A stretch of DNA of 64,000 bases from Epiperipatus broadwayi (taxonomy: Eukaryota > Onychophora > Udeonychophora > Euonychophora > Peripatidae): positions 1 through 64,000 of the forward strand of contig JAQFVV010001032.1 in assembly GCA_028023455.1 (NCBI GenBank). The letters are read 5' to 3'. The notes under the pieces are model-generated. The model was not told where the DNA came from. It worked only from the letters and a program-made list of their open reading frames with translations, and made no database searches. Shown here in pieces: positions 45,781-60,429 of the stretch. The translations under genes and the position numbers were made by a program. The first letter of the stretch is position 1. Every line of letters begins with the position of its first letter.

Positions 45781-45899
45781 TATTATTGTCAAATTATTAT
45801 ATTTTGATTTGCAAGTATTAATTATATGGCATTCATAACTTTGACACAAAATTTAGGCATAAACAATGAATGTACTTATTAAATACATATTTGCTACTG

Positions 45900-47190
45900 A
45901 TCAAATATTTTAGATTTGCAATGTTTTCTCCACACTTGTAAAAAGTCGTAAACTATTGCTTAGTGTAAAATATTCCACACCAATCTGTTTTACTATTCAT
46001 ATATTTTGTTAAAAAAGACTTGTTATAAAGTATATGTATACATTACATGTGTACAACTGATTGCTATAAACATTCAATCTTAAAAATCAAATTGATTGTA
46101 ATTAAGACATAAATTGAAAAGTTTGACTATCAAAGATGTTTCAAGTCTTTAGAGCTCACTTGAAAAATGAGGTTTGTTGTTTTATGAAATAAGTGTATAT
46201 TGTCAGAGATTAATCTCATTGAGTAGGAGTTAAAAATTTAATACAGGCTTAGGGAAGTTAGGAAAGCTTTACAAATCTGCAAGATTTGATTCACTATATA
46301 TATATATATATATATGTTGATATGAAGATTTCATGGGTTGCATATATACAGGAAAAAAGAAAGATGCAATTATTCATACACACTGATACTATCTCTTGAA
46401 CAAAACATTCAGGTCTCATCTAATTATAAACTTGTTTGATTTGTATATAAATATTTTCACCAAATGATATGGCAATTGAGTTAATATAATTCATTAAATT
46501 ATTTTAAAACTTTAATATCTCCAATTATGAAAGAATACGACATAAATTACCATTATCCAAATCAGTGTTTTGTGTATATTCAGCTACAACATGATGACTC
46601 CAGAATCTGAAATAATGATATTCTACAGAAGTAATCAAGCAGCAATACCATTTTTATTAATTATTTTCAAATACAGAAATCTTTTAGAATTTGTGGACTA
46701 ACAAGAGGTTGAGAATAAGTGAATGTCATAATGTTGGTTGTGAACAAAATTGCTAAATATTCATAAAAAGTAATAATTTTGTTAGCATTTATTCTGAAAG
46801 TGCATAAAAGAACTAAAATTATTTTCTTGCAGATATTATAGTTTTAAAAACATAAAAGTGGATTTCTTAGAACTAGAATTACAATATTTTGAGAAATTAT
46901 TATTAGGAAATAAAAATTTTAAATGTAAAATTATTTATTATATTTTATTTTGGAAATTAAAAAAAAATATTTTTATTTTTAAAAAAATAATTTTAGACTG
47001 AAAACAATTTTATATAAATTTATAATAATACATGTAGGAGACGAATAATCCAAATCCTTATTCCCAAATGTTTTTAGAGTTGTGAATTTTTCAAGTTTTT
47101 ATATGAAACATTTTTTCCTCTGTTATAACACCAAACTCACAGAAAGTTTACTAAATATTAATTTTAATATCTATAATTTTATATCTGTAT
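45900..47190. other. AT-rich non-coding stretch
   Basis: It contains an AT-dinucleotide run at about 46,294-46,315. No gene was found. Confidence 0.6.
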
Positions 47191-47199
47191 TAAAAAAAT

Positions 47200-47320
47200 T
47201 GATTTACAAGTGTCAAATTTACTGCATTCACAACTTTGATACTAGTCTCTTCATATAAATGAACTAATAAATTACTACTAATAATTTATTAAACTAGAGA
47301 TTATCTCTAGCCCAGATATA
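47200..47320. repeat. Interspersed repeat family R2, copy 3
   Basis: It shares TTGATTTACAAGTGTCAAATTTACTGCATT and TAATTTATTAAACTAGAGATTATC with copy 2. Confidence 0.75.
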
Positions 47321-47554
47321 AAATAACTCTGTGTTAAAGATTAATATATCTGGTTTTATATAAACAAATTTATTAAACTATTAACAAATCTTCTAGCATC
47401 CAATGATTACTACAGCTTATCCTAATGATACTTCTGCTTGAAAAGAGTTGCTACTGTTTTAACTAAAATTAATTTCTTCTCCAAATACATCTTTTAAGAT
47501 AAACTTAACAGCACACATTCTTGAAACATAATTATTCATATGATTTTCTACTCA

Positions 47555-47725
47555 GGCCAGCTTTAGATAACAATGTTTCAAGGGATATTAGTCTCCCTTC
47601 CTCTTCAGGTATTGCTGGCCTGACCAGTGACATTACTAGCATGGGAATTGAACCTGGACCCAATAGATTCTTGAGTATTGAATTTTAAGGTAGCACTCTA
47701 ACCAATTGAGCCATCCTGACAAAGG
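47555..47725 (-). repeat. tRNA-derived SINE
   Basis: On the minus strand, GGATGGCTCAATTGGTTAGAGTGCTA (about 47,690-47,713) is a good pol III box A. GGTTCAATTCCCATG (about 47,650-47,663) is a good box B, spaced as in a tRNA. The body continues with CTAGTAATGTCACTGGTCAGGCCAGC. The acceptor stem does not pair and extra bases separate the boxes, so this is a SINE rather than a tRNA gene. A second copy lies at 41,960-42,100. Confidence 0.75.
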
Positions 47726-47729
47726 TAAC

Positions 47730-49435
47730 AGTCAGTAGAAATTTCATATAGTTATCTAGGAAGTTCCTCCTGATTTCTTCACTTTTTCTAAGAGTAAAGT
47801 TGATTAGTGGTTTCCATGCATTATGTATAGTTACACTAGATTGACTTATAGGATTGTTTGCTATTATCATGTGAGCAGCTTTAAATATTTTTCTTTGTAC
47901 CTTTTCTTCTTCATCCAATATTTTTGTATTTTCCCAATTGAATATATATTCATCGGTACGTAGACTACTACCTTAGACACATCTATTTTCACTCTTCTAA
48001 TCATCTGTTTTTGTTCTTGCAGCTATTTTCTTCATAATTATTCATATGTTGAAAAAGATATGGTGAATAGAAGATTTTAAATAAATGTTAAATATATATA
48101 TATTCTTGTATATTGGTAAATTTATTTTGCTAATAACAACATAACACTTTAAAGTACAGAAAATTCTCACATTTATATGAACACAACATTTTTATAACAG
48201 CAATTAAGGCAATAAATTTAAAAATAAATTTTTCAATTTTGTTTAGATAATAAAAGTGTTCACGACAGTGGTATTTGGATTAATAGTATCTTATTTTACC
48301 AGTATAATTCTGTCTGTTTAGAATCTTTATATTTTATTAGTTAATGGCGTATAGAAAACTTAATTAAGCTTAAAATTTTTAAATTTTGAATTAACGTATA
48401 AACAACATTTATAAACATATTATATTTAATTAATTGTATACATCATCAAACGATATTTTTTCAACATTATTTAATTTTTTTATAATAAATAAAATTCAAA
48501 ATGTTCTCCACTAATTCAATATATTATTTGTCTTTAAAATTATTAGACTAAACTTCGAAATTCTTTTTAAAATATTAAAGTATAATAAATATTAAATCAA
48601 AATTTTAAAAGTTTCTTGTAAATATATATATTTAAACTTTCTTAGTTTATCATTTTCTACATCTTAATTTTCATTTCCCCCCCAGTTTGTTTTAATTTTT
48701 GTTCCTTTTGCTAGTTTTAAATATTTTTATAAATATAACGGTGAAAACAAAGCGATAAAAATAAATGTTTATTTTATATATTCACACAAACGTTTATTTT
48801 AATGCTTATGTTTATATATAAATGTCAAATTACTGTTAACTAAAAACTTTGGATTCGTCTTTGTGGAACCAAGCAGGATAAACTCCTAATGTCCATTACA
48901 TATATTCCTAATGTTACAATTATTATTATTATTATTATGTGATTATTCATATCGTAAAAAAAAAACATGGATCGTCTGCTTACCAACATGCTTCAGCCAA
49001 AAATAGTGAATTTATTGATTTTTTTACCTCTAAATTTAAGCATATGTGGTCTTTGTTCTCAATTGTCTAATTATTCTTAAATGAAAGACAGAATATAAGA
49101 ATGCATGAACAATCTTTTTTTTAGATATTTATAATTATAACAGTCAAAAATAAATATTGACTCTTATTCCCAGGATGTTGTAAAATCACAAGCCAAGGTA
49201 GCTAGCTGTTTACTGTTGAAGGCGGAGAATCTTATGAATCTCTTTATTTTAGACTGTTTGTTTTCCATTTGATGATAACATTCACATAAAAAAAGATTAC
49301 ATGAATTTGAAGAACTATCAAATACTGCATGGACATTGTTATACTTTGTAACATTAGAAAAAACAGAGACAATTGATTTAAATATTGAACAATATTTTAG
49401 TATAAAATCATAAATATTGTAAGATGAAGTAAGAT
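47730..49435. other. AT-rich non-coding stretch
   Basis: No gene is recognised. A frame at 49,164-49,439 (minus) is more balanced in composition, with no domain. It directly precedes the decayed LINE and could be flanking DNA or 5' LINE sequence. Confidence 0.5.
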
Positions 49436-49439
49436 TCAT

Positions 49440-52095
<2,656 letters not shown>

Positions 52096-52232
52096 GATCT
52101 AGTGTATATATATATATATATATGATTGAGCTAAGATGAAAGATGCAGTAGATAAGAATGAAATTTGAAAATATATGTATACATATATTTATATTACATT
52201 TAATATTCTCATGGTTATATGATATATATAAA

Positions 52233-52288
52233 ATAGTTTTTGGGTTAAACCATGTCAAAACTAACACATGGTTTAACCCAAAAACTAT
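52233..52288. repeat. Perfect 23-bp hairpin
   Basis: ATAGTTTTTGGGTTAAACCATGT and its exact complement at 52,266-52,288 are separated by a 10-nt loop. This is unlikely by chance at this length and is probably the core of a small palindromic element. Confidence 0.85.
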
Positions 52289-52438
52289 ATATCAATGCAC
52301 TATCCTCTATTTTCAGACTTTCCATTGCAAACTTAAGAATAGCTAATTTGACAAATGATATTAATCACGGCAAACTTTCTATCCTACTTTGATATTACAA
52401 AGATCATTTAATATAGCAAACATGTAATTTCTTAAACA

Positions 52439-52945
52439 TTAACAACTATAAAAATAGAGAATGATACCAATCTATCTTTTAACCCTATTGATATATAAGC
52501 TTAGTTTTTTGATATAGGTTAGACTGTAAGATAAATGTTGTCTATTATTTTAATTTATGTGCAGACTAAATGATCTGAAATTACCATTGAAACATTCAGA
52601 TGAGCAAGACTGAGTCTTAGTTTTAACACCCTCTAAATATCAAATAAAAAGTTAGTTTAATAAAAATGTAAGTAATTGAAATGAAGGTAATTGCACTCCC
52701 ATTCAGTTATGCAAATTTCAATAACTACAAAAAGATAGAGAATATCAATCCATCTTTTGGCTCTATTGTTATATAAGTTCAATTTTTTGATATATTTTAA
52801 ACTATAGATATTATTTTAAATTATGTGCCGATTAAATAATCTAAATCCACCTTTCAAACCTTCAGAGGATCAATAAATCTTAGATTTGACAACCTCTAAA
52901 TATCTAATGAAAAATCAGTTTAATAAATATAAGAATAAATAATTG
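52439..52945. repeat. Degenerate direct duplication, period about 285 bp
   Basis: 52,439-52,680 and 52,725-52,945 share blocks in order: ACTATAAAAATAGAGAATGATACCAATC, TTTTTTGATATA, TTATGTGCAGACTAAATGATCT and CCTCTAAATATC. Non-coding; family unknown. Confidence 0.7.
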
Positions 52946-52959
52946 TAATTCAAATATAA

Positions 52960-53210
52960 CATATCGCATGATCACCATGTCTTATGCTTGCTTATAACTA
53001 TTGTTAAAACCGGCAAAACTCACTATACATATTGCTACATATAGCAAGCTAGAGTAATCAATGGATGCCAGAAGGCTTGTGCATAAAATCCCCATCTACT
53101 GCCTACTCATCCAATATCACCAGACTAGTTTCTGGATTGTGGCTTTCATCAGTGAGGAGCCTTTGGATCTGAGAGCACTGCACCTAGATCTTAGGATCTA
53201 ATGCAACCCT
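52960..53210. repeat. Repeat related to MITE family C
   Basis: 53,010-53,200 aligns with the reverse complement of 41,614-41,791. The flanking CATGATCACCATGTCTTATGCTTG block aligns in direct orientation with 41,572-41,600. A further CACATGATCACCA at about 53,429 may mark the right end. Confidence 0.55.
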
Positions 53211-53889
53211 CCAGCAAACACATTTTATCTCCACTTAACTACAAAACTATAAGTCTTAAATTGAAAACACCTTAATATTTTTAATCCAAGCTCATCAGCC
53301 TATATAGTCATATAGGTCTGAACTCAGTTCAGTACCTATACATTTTGGTGTCTTTGGTTCTTTAATAACCATAGCCACCACTATCCAATTAGGCAGGATT
53401 GGTTTTAAGCCAATAAACATCACATGATCACCAACTATAAGTAACTGTTTATATTAAAGTCGTCTTCTGTACTGTCAGATTTGACTTTTAAAAATATAAA
53501 ATGAATCCATTTACATTTGCTTTCCTAATTCTTGCAAGAATAATTCATTTAAAAAAGTAGCAATTGACCCTTCTTGGAAAATTAAATTGTTTGCCATATT
53601 AAATGTTGCTTTGTTAACAACTGACCATGATTGGAAATTCTTCCTGATTATAATTACTTATAAATTTATCTATTCCTAAATGAACTATATAAGTAAGTAA
53701 AAATAGATTCGCTTTGTTTTCGCATCTGATAATAGAGAGTGGTATTTTGATAAAAACAGCATGGAGAAAGTTTATCATTTTAATGACTATATTTAAAAAG
53801 TTATATTAATTATATATGTACAATTATTTTAAAATGTAGCTGTAGATTTATATATAATTTAGATAGAAAAAAATTACCCTAGCCGCTAT

Positions 53890-54042
53890 GTGCTATGAAT
53901 AGACAGCACTCCATGTCAATATATATTTTAAAAGAATACGTTGTTCATCCATTCTTAAACCTATTATTAATTAGTTAGCATTCATTGACTGTGCTGGAAG
54001 TAGAGCAGACTCTTATTTATGGACTGTCTATTCATAGCGCAT
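53890..54042. repeat. Short inverted repeat next to the tandem MITE
   Basis: GTGCTATGAATAGACAGCACTCCAT (from 53,890) pairs with ATGGACTGTCTATTCATAGCGC (to 54,040) with few mismatches. The interior is about 100 bp. Confidence 0.65.
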
Positions 54043-54055
54043 TTAAATCACACAA

Positions 54056-54264
54056 ATCTAATGCTATTTTAATGAATAACTATATATATATCATTAAAAA
54101 CTAGTCAACACTTAGAAAATCTCAATATCAATAACAATTGACAATTTCAAACAGTTGTCAAGGCAACCCCCTTTTAACAATAAAAATAATTGCCTTAATA
54201 ACAGTTTGAATTTGTTGATTGTTATTGATATTGGGATTGTCTAAGTGTTGATTGGCTTTTCATG
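54056..54264. repeat. MITE family A, full palindrome, tandem unit 1
   Basis: The left arm AGTCAACACTTAGAAAATCTCAATATCAATAAC...TTGTCAAGGCAACCCCCTTTTAACAATAAA is followed by the inverted arm AATTGCCTTAATAACAG...GGGATTGTCTAAGTGTTGATTGG. There is no coding capacity, so the family is presumably moved by a transposase not present here. Confidence 0.85.
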
Positions 54265-54473
54265 ATCTAATGCTATTTTAATGAATAACTATATATATAT
54301 CATTAAAAACTAGTCAACACTTAGAAAATCTCAATATCAATAACAATTGACAATTTCAAACAGTTGTCAAGGCAACCCCCTTTTAACAATAAAAATAATT
54401 GCCTTAATAACAGTTTGAATTTGTTGATTGTTATTGATATTGGGATTGTCTAAGTGTTGATTGGCTTTTCATG
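54265..54473. repeat. MITE family A, tandem unit 2
   Basis: By eye it is identical to 54,056-54,264, base for base, with a period of 209 bp. Either a very recent duplication or an assembly artefact. Confidence 0.85.
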
Positions 54474-54837
54474 ACTACTTAAAAACTCATTTAAGTTTGA
54501 GCATTATTACACTTATTATTTAAGTAATATATCTATATATACACACACACTAATCTAATTCAATATTGCAGTTCATTAAAAATAGGATGTTTTCTCTATC
54601 CTGGGATTTATAATTTGAATTATTGCAAGCAATAAACTGATGCAACGTACTGGCTCTTAAATAAAATTACACTCTATTTCCAGCATTGGCAGTGACTATT
54701 TGTTTATTTAATAGTGGGCTTTAAGAATGCAGAATAACCAATTCTTTTAAAACATTTATTGACATGGAGAGCTGCCGATTTGTAGCACTTGGGTGGAAAA
54801 ATAATTTTTTCCATCTAAATTTTGTGCTTATATAGGG

Positions 54838-55405
54838 GATTTGAACTAAATCTTTCTATTTCTCTTCAAATATCCACTCTCTCATATAACTGATACACAT
54901 GACCACACACATGTGAAAAAGATAAGTGATATCTAATATATGTATTTTGTGCTGAACCAGCACTCATCAGGTGGTCTAGATCATCATCTCCCATATATAT
55001 ATATATATATATATATAAATCAGTGCTTGATTTATATTAAGATAGCATATCTTCAAACTTTAATGATCAGTGTTCAATCTACTCCACTCTCCAACTTTTT
55101 AGACATCCATACCATTGAAAATCTGATGATGGTGTGCCCAAATCCCTTGTTGATGCTGATGTCATTGTCATGCCCATGTTGACCTTAAGTCACTCTCACC
55201 CCTCAAATATAGGATCTTGTCCCATTCAAATATACATTAACATTAAAGATTTAACTATTTTAATATAAACCAAGCACTGATTATATATATGTGTAAAAGA
55301 TGATAATCTGGAATAACTGGTGAATGTGGTCATGTGTATTGATTATATGAGATAGAGTGGATAGCTGAAGGGAACTTGAAAGGCTGTGTTCAAATCCCAT
55401 ATATT
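54838..55405. repeat. Foldback element with ~150-bp arms (family B)
   Basis: 54,838-54,930 (GGGATTTGAACTAAATC...TATCCACTCTCTCATATAACTGATACACATGACCACA) pairs with 55,320-55,405. 54,998-55,030 (TATAAATCAGTGCTTGATTTATATTA) pairs with 55,260-55,285. The interior of about 230 bp is unpaired, and an AT run has expanded inside the left arm. The outermost GTTCAAATCCCA resembles a pol III box B, so an inverted pair of SINEs is an alternative. A partial relative lies at 45,600-45,780. Confidence 0.7.
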
Positions 55406-55409
55406 ACAT

Positions 55410-56930
55410 TCAAACTCCCAAGAATGCAAATTATGCCTGTATTTATAAACATATGTGTATTTGTGTATGTATAATAAACATAATATAAGTAAATTACAAT
55501 GAGAATAATAGAAATGAAAAGTGTATTTTAGTTATCATGCAAATTTAAACAATAACACAAAATAAACAGATTAATCTATTCAGCTTTGCATATTTCAACT
55601 ATAAATTAACCATAATCAGATAAAGTAGAAGTCTAGATACCTGCTTTTCTATTAAAATAGCCATCAGAACTTAGTGCATTATTTCAGTTAAAATTTATAA
55701 TAATGGCTTTGCATGTAAAGTTTAAAACAAGAGTATAAAGATCTCTGTTTTGAACAATATTTTAATATTGCATGACTGACTTAAACATAATTTAAAATTT
55801 CAAACATGTCATAACATATTTAGATTTTAAAACAAAACATATCTGGTGTCATTTGTTATGATAAACATATTCTCTATAATACTCGATAAAGTAAAGTGAA
55901 GCTAAAACATATGTCTCATGAGATATTTGGTCTGCTTATTTTCTATTGATATAATTTACACTATAAAGTGTTAAAATACTTTTCAATTGCTTATGATTAT
56001 TTGAAGACAAACTCTGTGTACATGTCTTAAAATTATCTTGATTAGATTTACAAATTGCTTTAAAAACTATTGCTTTGATCTATTTGCTTGTTGTTCAGTA
56101 TGAATCTTACTGAAAATATTTTTTACCAGAGTACGTATAGACAATTAAATAAAAACAGTTTATTGAAATCATTAAACTAATAAATGATTAGTGCTAATTA
56201 GAAAAAAAAAAATTGGAGGTAAAATTAAGTATTTATAACATTTCAATCAATAATTCTCGAGAATACAGAGAAAGTCAAAAATAAAGAACTTTAAAAAAAA
56301 AATACATTCTTATAACTTAAGGACAAGAAAACGTTGGCAAAAATATGTTTGCAGTCACATGTAAGCATTAATTCTAACTTTACGTTCATTTTAAAAGGCC
56401 CTGACTGAGACAGGATGTTTGAGTTGGCCATACTCATACTAACAAAACAAATGTCATACAACCTTATGATTGAATAAATAAATTATTAAACAATTCAATA
56501 TTTAAATATATAGTTCAGTGTAGAGATTGCCTACAGGTTATGCTAATTCTGGTAAAAATAAAGAGAAAATAAGCTGGTTAATTGATTTATTGTATCCAGC
56601 ACAATCTCATTAACAAAATACTAAAATAAATAACGTTTTAAAGACATTCATTTAAGCTCATATAAATAAAATCACAAATTAAATTATTAAAAACCTACCT
56701 GCCAGGCATATCCAATTATATTTATACTAAATCATCAAGAGCATTGGATGCAGAATCCCTTTTGTTTATCAATAAATGTAATTCTCAATACATATACTAC
56801 ACAAGTCATATATTATAATATTTGAACAACTACAAATTTAAAATATATTGGTTTCTTAATTTTCAGGAATTCCATCTTTTTTTAAAATTATAGATAATAC
56901 CGTTTTGCCCTATGGTATTTAAAAATACAG
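55410..56930. other. AT-rich non-coding stretch
   Basis: No gene, RNA or shared repeat was recognised. Confidence 0.6.
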
Positions 56931-56936
56931 TGATAA

Positions 56937-57450
56937 AGTGAAAAACGCTGAAGCTCAATGTTATGGGTCAAAGTTCAACTCTACCATTTCCTGTGCTTGA
57001 ACTTTTTATGAACTTCTAACCAAAAAACTATTCAATTGTTATCATTAATAATAATGACTTTGTTATGGTATGTAATCCACTTCAGTTGTAATGATAATAT
57101 TGCACTTTAATGTAAATTGGTGAAGTTATTAAACTAATAAATAATAATCTTTGTAAAATATGTTTTCATGTCTATCTTGATGTTGGAAAATCCCATAATC
57201 AATTCTGGCACTCACAGGTTTGGCATTTCAACTTTTTGTGAACTCCCAAGCAATACAGCCATATGTCTTTTTACCTTGCATGGTTTGGTGAAGCTAGTTG
57301 AGTATTTGACTTAAGATTGGAAGGTCCCAGGTTCAATTCTGGTGTTTAACTTTTTAAGAACTACTGAGCAATAAATCCATATGCATTTTTTATAGGATTT
57401 ATTTAGAAATATAACTTAAATTGCACTGAAATACCATTATAAAATGTACA
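56937..57450 (+). repeat. Cluster of three related SINE-like units
   Basis: Units at about 56,937-57,050, 57,180-57,275 and 57,290-57,400 share a box B-like GTTCAAYTCTGG (or degraded form) and AACTTTTTnTGAACTCCYnAGCAATAnAnCCATATG. The last unit also has GGTGAAGCTAGTTGAGTATT, a box A-like head, and an intact CAGGTTCAATTCTGG box B. Another member lies at 32,130-32,240. The repeat is tRNA-headed by these criteria, but the family is unrecognised. Confidence 0.65.
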
Positions 57451-59395
57451 ATTGCTGGTTCAGAATAGAATAAAGATAACTTTTGGGAAGTATATGAGTA
57501 AGTATTAACTCTTCAACCACTAATTACTTCATTGGCCAAGTGAGATAAAAGTCTAAATTTTTAATTGGTCAACTCACAAACTCAATGTCAAAATATATTC
57601 ATCTTTTAATATTATATTCACTTTAGTTTTGTTTGTAAAAAGTATATTAATAATTTGTCAGATTATGAAAGTGAATGAAAGTTTTTTCAAAAATAAATTT
57701 CTATTTATATTTCTAAAAATATTTGATAGTGGCAAATGTAAAAATGAATGCTAGTAACCAACTAGAAAGTGTTGTGATGTCAGTGATTTTTTCTTTCTCA
57801 GTTTTACATTCTCGAAAAATAAATCATTTTTACTAAAATTGTATATATTTTTCTATAATAATTTTATTTTTAGCATATTTTATCAAAATAATTTATAAAA
57901 TGTCAAAAAATACTTTTAAAATGGTCTAAAAAATTCGTTTATCACTTTCAAAATGGAAGAAAAGAAGTCGTAATGGTTCAAGTTATTGACAAGTGAATTT
58001 TTTTGTCATCAATAGTGGAGAGCCGATCACTTAGAATAGACTGCCTCCACCCTTTGTTAAACCTTTACATCAGTTTTATTGATTTTTTTACTTGTAAAAT
58101 AATTCAAGAGAGGGCAGCATTTTATGGAACATTTTATAACCTTTCAAATGATGGTAAAATTTTTATCGTAGCGTTAAAAATTATGGAATTTCAACGACTT
58201 GAAATGGCTTCTAGTCATCTCGTAAAATTCACAGAAAAAATTAAAACATCATGTAGTGATGCTGTTGATATTAACCTTTTTAGCTAAAAACAGCCTATAT
58301 TTATTATAGAACTGAAATTATATATGGAATCTGACTTGGTATAAGATATATATGATTGTGCAAGTTATCCTGAATTTTTTTTTTAATTTCAGATTATTAG
58401 CTTAACAGCATAAAAGAGGAAAAAAGTTGGCTGTTAGATGTATAAGCGCATAAGTTCCAGTTTATATAAAAGCCAGATAACTGACTAGTCTGAAGATGAA
58501 ATTTTATAGCAATGTAATATCTAGTATCTATTTTATACAAGCTTACAGTAGATGGCGCTAGAGTAGGGTACAGATAAAATGGCAATAAAGTTAAGTAAAT
58601 GAATGGATAATTTATAGGTCTAAATAAAACCTTTATATCAATATAATTTAACATTAAACTAATCATATTTTGCAAAAACTTCTTTTAATCTTACATTTGT
58701 TCTAAGTGTATGAGAATGATAAGTACAGAACTATAAATCAAATTTTTAAAAATGTCAGTATTTTAAAAGTTTGATAAATATTTATACTTGTATTTTAATT
58801 ATTACCAAGTTTGGACTATTTTCCTACAAAATAGATATATATATATATTAAAACATCGCTAAATTTAGCGGTATGCAGAAACATATCTTCTTTATATGAT
58901 CATAGTATTTGAAACACTTTTATCCAGCGAATATTATTTGGAAATTGTACTTTTATAATTTTCAGAAGGCTATTAAAAAGACCATTACTCTGTAATGGGT
59001 TATTTAAATGCTGCTTTATTTTTGGGTTTTAGTAATACATAAAATGAACATTAATCAGTTTCAGTTCTAATATTGTAATTATGAAAATGCATGCTTTCAT
59101 TTATTATTTATATTCCAACATGTATTATATATATTTTAATCATTTTAATAAACCTGTATTTAATCATTTTAATAAACCCGTAAATAAATCATGGTTATTA
59201 AATATATTATGTTGAGAATATAAACTTATTAATAAGTCAATTAATTGTCAATATATTACTGAGTATCAAAGAATAATTTTTAACAAACTTGTAAACAATG
59301 TCCATTTTCTGAAATTAATATTAATTTATTGGTTAGATAAAAGATGGCCACCTTTTAGTTTAGGATTCAATTAATACTTGAATAACATTACACAC
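57451..59395. other. AT-rich non-coding stretch
   Basis: A 94-codon frame at 58,003-58,287 has a more protein-like composition than most, but no recognisable domain and no splice context, so it is not called. The CTCF-like motif at 58,545 is the only other item. Confidence 0.5.
58545..58559 (+). promoter_or_regulatory. CTCF-like binding motif
   Basis: ACAGTAGATGGCGCT agrees with the CTCF core consensus CCASYAGRKGGCRSY at 14 of 15 positions. It stands out in AT-rich DNA. Whether the organism has CTCF, and whether the site is bound, is unknown. Confidence 0.4.
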
Positions 59396-59406
59396 ACATA
59401 TATTTA

Positions 59407-59650
59407 TATCATTAAAAACCAGTCAACCCTTAGACAATTCCAATAGTAACAGCAATTAACAATTTCAAACTGTTGCCAAGGCAACCTCCTTTTAACAATA
59501 AAGATGAAATTTGATAATTATAATTGCAGTTTGTAATATTTTTTGGGATTCCATCTTTATTTTTAAAAAAAGGTTGCCTTGATAACAGTTTGAAATTGTT
59601 GATTGCTATTGATATTGGGATTGTCTAAGTGTTGACTGACTTTTACTGAT
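59407..59650. repeat. MITE family A, full palindrome with longer interior
   Basis: The left arm AGTCAACCCTTAGACAATTCC...TTGCCAAGGCAACCTCCTTTTAACAATAAAGATG and the right arm CATCTTTATTTTTAAAAAAAGG...GATATTGGGATTGTCTAAGTGTTGACTG are separated by about 45 bp. Confidence 0.85.
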
Positions 59651-59849
59651 TACTTACAAACCCATTTAGCCTTGAGCATTATTACACTTATACATATTAT
59701 GAAATGAAAACAAATATAACTCATTATAATTTTTTTGAATTATAATACCATTTTAGAATTTACTTGGTATGTGAATAAGACAATATATCTATGTAAATAT
59801 AAACATTCCTGGTGAATAATATTATGTAATACACCAAGATTAATACTTA

Positions 59850-60080
59850 CTGGTTTATTAATGAGATGAAATATTCTCAATCCAAAGCACAAAACAAATC
59901 TTTTTTTAAAGAAAAGAATGGACTGTCTTTTCTCTTTACCTCAATTTTTTTTATAGAGGCTTACTTGAAGCATTTAAAAAAGAAAGCATGAATATTTTTA
60001 AATTATCTGTATTACTTTTAAAACTATATTTTAAATTGATTTATATTATTTTAATTGATATTTATAAAAGTTTTCATTTT
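59850..60080 (-). repeat. Interspersed repeat family E, reverse copy
   Basis: It contains ATATTCTCAATCCAAAGCAC and AAACTATATTTTAAATTGATTTATATTATTTTAATTGATATTTATAA, the complement of the blocks at 60,650-60,720 and 45,024-45,120. Confidence 0.65.
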
Positions 60081-60103
60081 ATACATTGTTAATAATGAAA
60101 TAT

Positions 60104-60387
60104 TTCATTCCAATATCAGCCTTTCAAGCTAATTAAGCATGCACCTTTGAGAGTGTTAAATAATGAATACTCTCTTCTTCAATCCAAGATATAGCATTTA
60201 TGCAGGAATAAAAAAAAAACCCTCTTATTCCTACAACTCAAATTCTTTTATATGAGCAAATCTGAAGAACTTCTGAAGAGAGCGTGAGTAGATTCTCACT
60301 TTAAATTACTATTTACGATGTATTCATTTATTTAACACTCTCAAAGGCATGTGCTCAGTTAGCTTGAAAGGCTGATATTGGAATAAA
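60104..60387. repeat. MITE with ~67-bp terminal inverted repeats (family F)
   Basis: TTTCATTCCAATATCAGCCTTTCAAGCTAATTAAGCATGCACC...GAGTGTTAAATAATGAATAC pairs with GTATTCATTTATTTAACACTCTCAAAGGCATGTGC...GGCTGATATTGGAATAAA. The interior of about 150 bp is non-coding. It is inserted between copies of family E that lie in opposite orientation. Confidence 0.8.
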
Positions 60388-60429
60388 ATATAATTGCAAG
60401 TATGGCACTATATAAAATATTTGCTTATT

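Noticed and set aside
47650-47715. A functional tRNA gene on the minus strand
   Set aside because: Both pol III boxes are present, but the acceptor stem does not pair, the middle is too long, and a related degraded copy exists, so it is a SINE.
54056-54473. CRISPR-like array
   Set aside because: Only two long units with no spacers, palindromic, in eukaryotic DNA. It is a tandemly duplicated MITE.
58003-58287. 94-codon frame with fairly protein-like composition
   Set aside because: I considered a decayed transposase, but no catalytic block could be matched. Left uncalled.
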